NCBI RefSeq assembly: GCF_026627925.1
Contig: NZ_JAPNLE010000009.1
Location: forward strand, 2,790,001 to 2,854,000
Reading direction: 5' to 3'
DNA: 64,000 nucleotides
From: Cupriavidus sp. D39
Lineage (GTDB): Bacteria; Pseudomonadota; Gammaproteobacteria; Burkholderiales; Burkholderiaceae
A program made the position numbers and the translations under genes. How positions within the stretch are numbered: the stretch's first letter is position 1; each line of letters begins with the position of its first letter. The notes beneath the pieces were generated by a model, which saw only the letters and a list, made by a program, of their open reading frames with translations, had not been told where the DNA came from and made no database searches. Of this stretch, positions 57,928 through 64,000 are shown in pieces.

Positions 57928-58841
57928 CTAGGCGAACGCACACTGCTGCGCCGCGATGCGACGGGCATAACATTTTCGCTGCGTCGACCGCTCCTGAAGA
58001 ATAAAATACTCGTCCTCGATTCCGACGAGTCGGACATCATGAACTGCACGCCAATTTTGCGACGGCGAGGCACAATTGGGGAAGAATTCATAGAAGCGGC
58101 GGCGAACATCCGCTTCCACATTAAGCAATTCGTCCTTAAGCGCCCAATACCATCCATAAACTTCAATCGGCACCCCTGTCGCCGTAATTCCCCCTTCGGA
58201 AGAACGGTGCGTCCGTTGATCTGAATGGCAAAATTCGTACGGTTTGACCGAAGGGCTTTGATTTCCTGCGGTGTGAACACTTCGCTCGTGACCGATTTCG
58301 GCGCGAAGTGCAGTTCAGGCCAATTCCTGTCAACGACCGTCAGCAACCGCGGATTGTCAAACAGGTCCAGCTCATCGTGCGCAACGATGTCGATCAGATA
58401 GGCCGTCTGTCCGTCGATACGCAACAGCAGGAGTTCGGACTCGCCGCGCTTCCGCTCGACGAAGCCTCGCTTATCTAGTGTATCGATGCTGTTCAGGTGC
58501 AAATGGTGGATGCCCCACGTCAGCAAAAGGGGATCGTGGTATGCGGCACGAACCGCCCGCGTTGACAGATAAGGTCGAAGACTTTCGCCCCTTCTGAGCC
58601 TCGACATTATTTCTTCAAGCGGCTTCCTGTGCGTCTTGAACTTGGGATTCTGCCGAATCTCGTCCGAAAATCGCAGTTCGTAGGGAACTGGTGGGATAGT
58701 TCTTTCGGTGTGTGTGTACAGAACGGCAAAACGGTCCAAGACCGTGTCGCCTAGCTTCGCCTGATAGCCGAGGTGGTCCAATCGCTCAATGGTTATGGCG
58801 TCAAGATCGGCAACGAAATTCATCGCGACAAGCAATTGCAT
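57928..58841 (-). pseudogene. Hypothetical island protein, one frameshift
   Basis: The main frame (start guessed at ATG 58841, MQLLVAMNFVADL) encodes a protein of about 300 residues with LLLTWGIHHLHLNSIDT and LLLLRIDGQTAYLIDIVAHD. At the run 58190-58194 the frame breaks; adding one base yields LPKGGITATGVPIEVYGWYW and a plausible C-terminus to 57928. The family is unknown to me; WGIHHLHLNS followed by a DGQTAYLIDI strand suggests a nuclease-like or RelE-like fold but this is weak. First gene of a two-gene unit with 57056-57853. Confidence 0.6.
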
Positions 58842-59341
58842 AACGGTCACGCGAGCAAGAAGCTTAGCATTGTACCCGCGCGCCGTGAATCTGGGCCCAT
58901 CCTGCCCGAGTGTCGGTTGACAAGGTGAGAGAGACGTTCGAGCGGCCGAGTCGTCGGTCTGGCCAACGGTCGGAGATGGCCGTGAGCGACCAGCGCGCTC
59001 TGTCCTCAATTTGAGGCGGTACTGTGGTTCGGATAGGCATTCCGCCTCAAGACCGCGCAGGGGTTTCGTCAGTTCTGGGCTTTATTCAAACTATCGAAGA
59101 CCGGTTTCGGGAAATCTGAAGGTCCGCAGTGGGTCGGCGGCTTCCGACCCTGAACCGCTTCTCGCAAAGCGGTGCGGTTGCTTCCGAGTCACACCAGCCA
59201 CTGCGCCAGTGGGCAATCGGAAGAAGCGTTTCACCAACCAACGAGCAGCAGGCGAAAGGGGCCGCGTAGCCCTTACAGTGCAGGGCAACGGCGGCCATGG
59301 CCACGCAGACAGAAAACCCGGCCCGTAGCCCTAGTTGCCGC
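58842..59341. other. 500 bp with relics only
   Basis: Short frames on both strands (for example plus 59011-59328) have no recognisable content. The words CGGCTTCCGACCC and GAACCGCTTCTCG resemble repeat relics seen elsewhere in the island. The promoter for the two minus-strand genes should lie at its left edge. Confidence 0.4.
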
Positions 59342-60754
59342 TCAGCGCAATGGCGAGTCGCCCGCTACCTTTGCGTCCGCTATCCTTTGCAGGGCTTCCT
59401 CGAAGAGGTGATCGGCGTTGGCAAATCTTAGCCGCCCGCTGTCGAATATGGCTTCCAAGTCCTCTCTTGTCAGAACAAGAATGCCGGTTTCAGCCGCGGC
59501 GTTCAAGTCTGCTTTGACCTCGTCCTTAGTCATCGCCGTCACGATGACCGGCAGAACGCGCAAGTGTTGAAGGCCAGACGTCGCTAGCATCTTGCGCAGT
59601 GACGCTTCGCGAGCGCTCAGTTTCGACAATTTGCTTTCCGCTCTCAGAAGCCCAAGCGTGCATTCGACGACTACAAAATCGCCTCGCGGGCTGACGGCCA
59701 AGATATCGAAAGCGTCGCGCGTTTTAGCGTTCATCCCGAAACTGACAGGGGCAAACCCTAAAGCCCAAAGCATCCAAGCCACGGCCGACTCAAAATCGTC
59801 TGCCGCCTTGCCTTTCGGCGGAAGCTCGGGCAGCAAATAGCCTCGGAGCAGTTTGCCGGTTTGATCAACGCTGGAAAGAACCGCAGCCCGTGCGTTCTGA
59901 TACGTCTTTGGGTCTGCAAACCAGCGCAAATGGTGCGCGTGCCCGGCATACGACGCAATGCACTGAACCACGGCACCAAGCGGCACTTCAAGCAACAACT
60001 GCCCAACGATGTCGCCTGATCGGTCCCCCCAATCAAGCTTGTCACCTTCGACTGAGCCGCGATTCACGACGACGCCTTTGTCGATCACGCGATACCCGAG
60101 TCTCGCTTTTGATTTGTCGAGGTTCTTCGCCAACCAAAGCCCCAAGTCGGCTTTGCCGTCTTTAACAGTGGAGAGCGCGAATACCTCTGCCGCCGCGTTC
60201 GCCACGACTTCCAGCGTGGTGGACGTGTTCGCCGCAGCGCCGAGACCATATTCGATGCTAAGCTCGCTCAGCGAATCGAAAGGATGCACGGCGGCCTTAA
60301 GCATCCAATCGGTCTGTGGCTGCTGGACCAGCATTTGCCGCCTGATCCCACTCATTGTGAGGACAGCTAGGCGGTTTCCTTGGCTGATTCCCTCGGCATG
60401 GATCAGATCCGGTGGCCCCACGCTGATGTTCTGGTTGTCTTCGGAGCGCAGGAGAAGCTGGCCCCGTTCGGCGATCTCAAAGCCATCGGGGGATGCAATC
60501 TGTTCAATCGCTTGGGCGACAGCCACCACTCCGCCTGATAGTTCCACTTGGCCGGCTTCGAGGTCGCCAGCTTGAAACCAACTCTTTGGCGGCTCGCGAA
60601 AAACTGAGGCCACAAACACGCGCGCAGCTAGGATATCGAGAAAGGTTCCTCGTCTGACTGCTATGAAAGTCAGTCGCGCGCTGGTGTATGCAGAACTCCA
60701 GGGGCTTATTGCTGCGAAGAAATCGCCGACCATCTTTTGAACATGCTGATTCAT
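59342..60754 (-). CDS. Hypothetical protein with PD-(D/E)XK-like C-terminal domain
   Basis: A 470-residue island protein. The N-terminal 280 residues are unrecognised. The C-terminal region has the order of a restriction-endonuclease-like core: DDFESAVAWMLWALGFAP (Glu in helix 1), RDAFDILAVSPRGDFVVVECTLG (Asp, then Glu-Cys-Thr where Lys is usual), and a helix AESKLSKLSAREASLRKML. Similar cores with substituted Lys occur in defence and repair proteins. No neighbours in an operon: the ATPase-HNH pair starts beyond a 470-base gap. Intact frame, unlike many neighbours. Confidence 0.62.
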   Translation of the reverse strand: MNQHVQKMVGDFFAAISPWSSAYTSARLTFIAVRRGTFLDILAARVFVASVFREPPKSWFQAGDLEAGQVELSGGVVAVAQAIEQIASPDGFEIAERGQLLLRSEDNQNISVGPPDLIHAEGISQGNRLAVLTMSGIRRQMLVQQPQTDWMLKAAVHPFDSLSELSIEYGLGAAANTSTTLEVVANAAAEVFALSTVKDGKADLGLWLAKNLDKSKARLGYRVIDKGVVVNRGSVEGDKLDWGDRSGDIVGQLLLEVPLGAVVQCIASYAGHAHHLRWFADPKTYQNARAAVLSSVDQTGKLLRGYLLPELPPKGKAADDFESAVAWMLWALGFAPVSFGMNAKTRDAFDILAVSPRGDFVVVECTLGLLRAESKLSKLSAREASLRKMLATSGLQHLRVLPVIVTAMTKDEVKADLNAAAETGILVLTREDLEAIFDSGRLRFANADHLFEEALQRIADAKVAGDSPLR

Positions 60755-61226
60755 AGGACTACCTGAACGGAGCTGAATTCATCGGTCATTGTAAAACCTG
60801 TTGCGCGCCGAAGCCGCGCGACTGTTGTCACTGCGCGCCAAGTGTGGGCTTCCGCGCATGGCAGAATATTGCATCATGCCCTCGCGTAGATATTATGTCA
60901 GGCGGCACGGTAGCATGACGAGTCGCCTAACGTCCGTCGCTTGGGTACAACCTGACATCCAAATAGCGACGCAAATGAAGGGGCGAACGGCTCCTTATGG
61001 CCGGGAAGGGACCTCGGTCATCAGGCAGCCGGCCGTCGCTTCCCGACAGCCGCTTCTGGTCGATCTCGGCCGATTGACGCCCCAGCGGTGCTCGACCGGC
61101 TCCACTCGACCCATATTTGCCCTTCAGTCGGAGAAAATCGACGTCAGCGTATAGCGGCCGTTCTCCCATCACGTCGGTCTGCGCGGACAAGGTCTATGTC
61201 GGCGGGAGAAAAGGCTCTATCCTCGC
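60755..61226. other. Repeat relics, no gene
   Basis: Contains relic words (TCCTTATGGCCGGGAAGGGA, AGCGGCCGTTCTCCCATC) similar to those at 48.6 kb. The frames on both strands are low in protein-like features. It separates the nuclease-fold gene from the HNH gene. Confidence 0.45.
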
Positions 61227-62072
61227 TCACACAGCCATAAACCCGCCTTCACAGAACCAGTTGCTCTCGGCGAACGCTTCGAATGCAGAAACACGCCAAC
61301 CATTGACACGCACGGCGCGCGCACTCTCCGCTCGGGCGAGCAACTCGCTGCGAACGGTCGCAGCACCGCCTGCGTCATGGATTATTTGAAGCTGATGTCT
61401 GATGTTGATCAACTCGTCAGCACCTTGTGCAGCGTACAGCCCGCCGAGCCCAAGCGTTTCAAAATGGAGGAGCATCCGAGCTGCAAGCACTTCATCCCAA
61501 TGATCTGGCGGCTCCACGAAGAACCTCAGGGAAGCTGGTGCGGTTGTCTGCACGGACGCGAACAGCCAGCGATCGCCATCAATGTCGTCAAAGTAAGGAT
61601 GCAGCGTCTCCTCGTTCGCGCTCGTAGGCAGGTTCGCCAGCTTGGCCTTATTGCAGTCCTTGCACGACGGCACCAGGTTCAGCGGGGTAACCGCTAACAC
61701 AGGATAGTGCGCCTTGGGCAAATGGTGGTCGAGCGTGGATGCATCCCGCTGGGCGCATAATGGGCACTTTCCGGCGGGGGCTAGGCTCATTAGAGCGTCG
61801 TAGACGGGTCGTCCGGGCGCGGTCTTGGAAACCATTCGCTGGGTGTAAACAGTCTCCATTTCGGAAGTCGTGACCACACCGCCGATGACGGCCTCGCGCA
61901 CAAATTCGTGCAGCCGTATCTGGGCTGCAAGATCCTGGAATGTGTCGGATGCTTGGGAGACGTTCGTTGATATCGACGCCAATCGCGCCCTGAGCTCGGG
62001 ATTACGCACGCGGCTGATGCACAGCGCGAAGACATCGCCAGCGGCCAGTTCCGGAGGTTCTAGCTTGATCAT
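61227..62072 (-). CDS. HNH endonuclease, PtuB-like
   Basis: A 281-residue nuclease. The HNH/beta-beta-alpha-metal core is complete: CPLCAQRD (Cys103, Cys106), STLDHHLPKAHYPVLA with tandem histidines (116, 117), LNLVPSCKDCNKAK (Asn132, Cys137, Cys140). This LDHxLPK...YPxLAxxPxNLVPxCxxCN string is that of the PtuB component of Septu systems and the HNH partner of some retrons. Its ATG overlaps the stop of the ATPase gene (ATGA), a tight translational coupling. Predicted cytoplasmic, cutting DNA when released by the ATPase. Confidence 0.85.
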   Translation of the reverse strand: MIKLEPPELAAGDVFALCISRVRNPELRARLASISTNVSQASDTFQDLAAQIRLHEFVREAVIGGVVTTSEMETVYTQRMVSKTAPGRPVYDALMSLAPAGKCPLCAQRDASTLDHHLPKAHYPVLAVTPLNLVPSCKDCNKAKLANLPTSANEETLHPYFDDIDGDRWLFASVQTTAPASLRFFVEPPDHWDEVLAARMLLHFETLGLGGLYAAQGADELINIRHQLQIIHDAGGAATVRSELLARAESARAVRVNGWRVSAFEAFAESNWFCEGGFMAV

Positions 62073-63618
62073 TGGTCGCCCTCACGGTTGACCATCAGCG
62101 CTCGGATCAACGCCCGGGCCTCGCCGCCTAGCTTGTGGTCGAACTTGGCGACTACTTCCTCGAAGTCTTCCTCATTGTGCGCGGCCGTCCGTAGTAACTG
62201 GTGGAATCCGGCGTCCGTTACCTCAAGACCGAACACCTCGCGAGTGAGTACTCCGACGTTTTCGCCAAAGGTCTCAATGGTCGGGCGCTCAGCTTGAACG
62301 ATCCGGCCGTTGCGCCAGATCTTCCAGACGCATCGAGAGGGCACCTCCTGAAGGATTACTGGCGAGTGTGTTGCGACAATCGCGACCCCGTTGCGATTTA
62401 CGAGCAAGTCAGACAAGGCACGCACGAAAGCAGATAGCAGGGGCGGATGAAGATGCGCCTCTGGTTCGTCCAGTAGCACTAGCGTCCGCTCCTCCACCGT
62501 CTCGACGAGACGGGTGATCGTCAGAAGGACGATCTTGTGACCAGAGCTAAGGTTGCTAAAGAGCTTGCGGGCACTGGCCTTGAGCGTATCCTCCTCCAAT
62601 TCCTCCTCCGCAAGCGAAACAACGTCTGCGGCCTTGAAGATTGGATCTGCTTCCAGCACATGCAGCGCACGGCGCCATCGACTTAGGCGTGCGCTCTGAC
62701 TGCGGCATACGAGGACACTGGCGCCGAATTCCCGCGAAAGACTATCGGGCGATTTCGGAGCTAGGGGCTTGCCTTCAGACGTGGTCCCTGTACGCTTGAG
62801 TCCTACGTAGGCGCAGGGGATACCTTCAGACCGATCGCGACGATTGGGCAAGGGCTCAAAGGGGTCGAACGCGCTGAAGGTCACGGACACCAGGTTGGAG
62901 AACAGATCCTGGCCTTCGTCGTCCGCTCCTGCCTCGAACGCTCCCACCTCTTCGGGACTCGATCGTTGGTCCACAAGCGACCGCGACATGTTATTTAGCA
63001 AATGAGTCTTGCCGACGCCGTTGCGGCCGATGAGGACATGGATATTGCTGGGTGGCATCGACTCTGGTTTGACGACAAAGGTCAGCTTGATAGGCGGAAC
63101 CTTCGAGCGAGCCTTCTGCGGCCCGGAATACGAAAAGTTGAAACGCGATAAGCGCGCCCCCCTTGAGCGAGTCGGGCATATTGGCCCTGCACAGTAGCGC
63201 GCGTCACAGATCGGAGTAGCGACACGCCTGTAACTTTCTCCTTGAGCGCCGTTTCGAGGAGCTGCGGATCAAATGCCATATCACGCAGTCCTGTGAGCAC
63301 CCGATCCCGTAGTGCCACGCCCAATTCGTTCAGGCGTTCGTAGTAGGTGTCGTCTTGCCCGACAGAGAAAAACTCTTCGCCTAACATGTCGAACGACGGC
63401 TCGAGGTCCGGACTGCGTTGACCCGACCGCATCCCGACTTGCCCGATTTTGACGCTGCCGATGTGCTGCTTCTCACCACTAGCGTCTATTACGATCAGCG
63501 TGTACATCGTGCTGTAGGCGAACCAGTCGTCCCAATTGTCCGCTAACAAGTACGCGGCTTCCATACCGGAATTGGGCGAACCTTGGCCGACGGGGACCAC
63601 GGTAAAAAATTTTGCCAT
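62069..63618 (-). pseudogene. ABC-type ATPase, PtuA-like, one frameshift
   Basis: Two frames combine into one protein of about 516 residues. The N-terminal frame (ATG 63618, MAKFFTVVPVGQG) encodes a 150-residue leader domain and reaches a six-C run (63157-63162 on plus); adding one base continues as RLSRFNFSYSGPQKARSK into the ATPase: Walker A GRNGVGKTHLL, signature LSSGHKIVLL, Walker B LVLLDEPEAHLHP and the His-switch ATHSP. The N-terminal domain is specific to this type. Paired with the PtuB-like HNH gene; no retron reverse transcriptase is seen. Septu-type defence is the likely role. Confidence 0.78.
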
Positions 63619-63865
63619 TTTATGTTGTCTCTACCTCGACTCAACTCATTCATTGCATGCCGGTCGCAGTTCGTCTGTTCCCCGCCGGGCTGCGTCAGGA
63701 GGAGGCAACTCCCGGTGAGTATTGCCGGTGCGTTAGTTTAAGGTATAACTACGAGACTCTGGCTGCTGCGTTTCTGCCGTCCGGTGCGAGCCGGAGTGAC
63801 AGCAGCCAGTTTGAAGCGGACACACTGGCTGCTGTTGCGGCTGACGGCTCTTGGCCGACGGCGGT
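63619..63865. other. Upstream region of the ATPase-HNH pair
   Basis: Holds the presumed promoter of the pair, and words TGGCTGCTG/CAGCAGCCA repeated in both orientations (around 63760-63830), another worn repeat. No gene. Confidence 0.4.
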
Positions 63866-64000
63866 CTATGAGACCTTCGTCGTAGCCTGCATGTGGCCTG
63901 TGGACATCAGGAATTCAACAGATCTGCGGAACGGATGCTCCATGTCCGGCGGCTCGACCAACACGGTCAACTTTGGCATGGACATTTGGTCGAATAGCGA
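63866..64000 (-). CDS. C-terminal end of an unknown protein
   Basis: The minus strand is open from the window edge to a TAG at 63866, reading SLFDQMSMPKLTVLV, EPPDMEHPFRRSVEFL and MSTGHMQATTKVS. Codon use suits a real gene. Too short to identify; the rest lies beyond the window. Confidence 0.5.
   Translation of the reverse strand, partial: SLFDQMSMPKLTVLVEPPDMEHPFRRSVEFLMSTGHMQATTKVS

Noticed and set aside
60801..61154. 117-codon plus-strand frame
   Set aside because: Made of repeat-relic words shared with other intergenic parts of the island; no protein-like features.

Overview
The window reads as a chromosomal segment of a Burkholderiaceae beta-proteobacterium, most likely Cupriavidus (or close kin in the Cupriavidus/Ralstonia group). 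The reasons are the high-GC codon use, the block ubiC - yqiA - mpl / conserved hypothetical - tlpA - aroQ - accB - accC - prmA - zinc-ribbon/DUF3426 - tpx - sugar kinase - glycine-zipper lipoprotein - Ala/Lys-rich H1-like protein, and the abundance of Bug-type periplasmic receptors. No organism name can be proved from the sequence alone.

Layout. 1-13 kb: housekeeping core (ubiquinone entry, cell-wall recycling, shikimate and fatty-acid synthesis, ribosomal protein methylation, peroxide defence, nucleoid protein). 13-15.3 kb: a poorly explained GC-rich stretch and a DUF2147 protein. 15.6-21 kb: MHS-type transporter translationally coupled to an amidohydrolase, a hairpin-rich intergenic repeat block, a LysR regulator and a Bug receptor. 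21-25.4 kb: iron module (TonB-dependent receptor, PiuC/YbiX hydroxylase) and a LysR. 25.5-32.3 kb: tautomerase, GntP permease, aldo/keto reductase, flavin disulfide oxidoreductase, DHA2 exporter, small lipoprotein. 32.6-36.3 kb: SYLF lipoprotein, rdgC, and an iclR gene divergent from a Bug receptor. 36.4-43.1 kb: self-sufficient CYP116-type P450, GST, GFA protein, AraC and LysR regulators, EamA exporter, thioredoxin-like protein. 43.5-45.3 kb: secreted phosphodiesterase-like protein with a strong terminator.

From about 45.35 kb to the window end the character changes to an accessory island: AT-richer genes, IS elements, broken genes and repeated relics. Two diverged copies of a ~360 bp repeat (46.3-48.1 kb, split by a 1476-bp Tn5-like IS with a 9-bp target duplication; and 56.5-56.9 kb) bracket four things. 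These are a two-gene system made of a coiled-coil McrB-like AAA+ ATPase and a PD-(D/E)XK nuclease, a decayed IS1595 transposase, a frameshifted tniQ with 21-bp transposon-end-like repeats, and a protein fusing a HEPN-like RNase domain to a CBS pair. Beyond the second copy lie two unknown genes, a nuclease-fold protein and an ATPase-HNH pair resembling Septu (PtuAB). The island is best read as a defence/mobile-element hot spot. The HEPN-CBS gene and the coiled-coil ATPase/nuclease pair are the leading candidates for an undescribed system.

Caution: at least eleven genes across core and island carry apparent single-base frameshifts (twelve sites, with lysR at 18.9 kb carrying two), almost all in C or G runs. 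This pattern points to homopolymer sequencing or assembly errors more than to biology, so 'broken' genes should be treated as probably intact until resequenced. Base composition was judged by eye, not computed.
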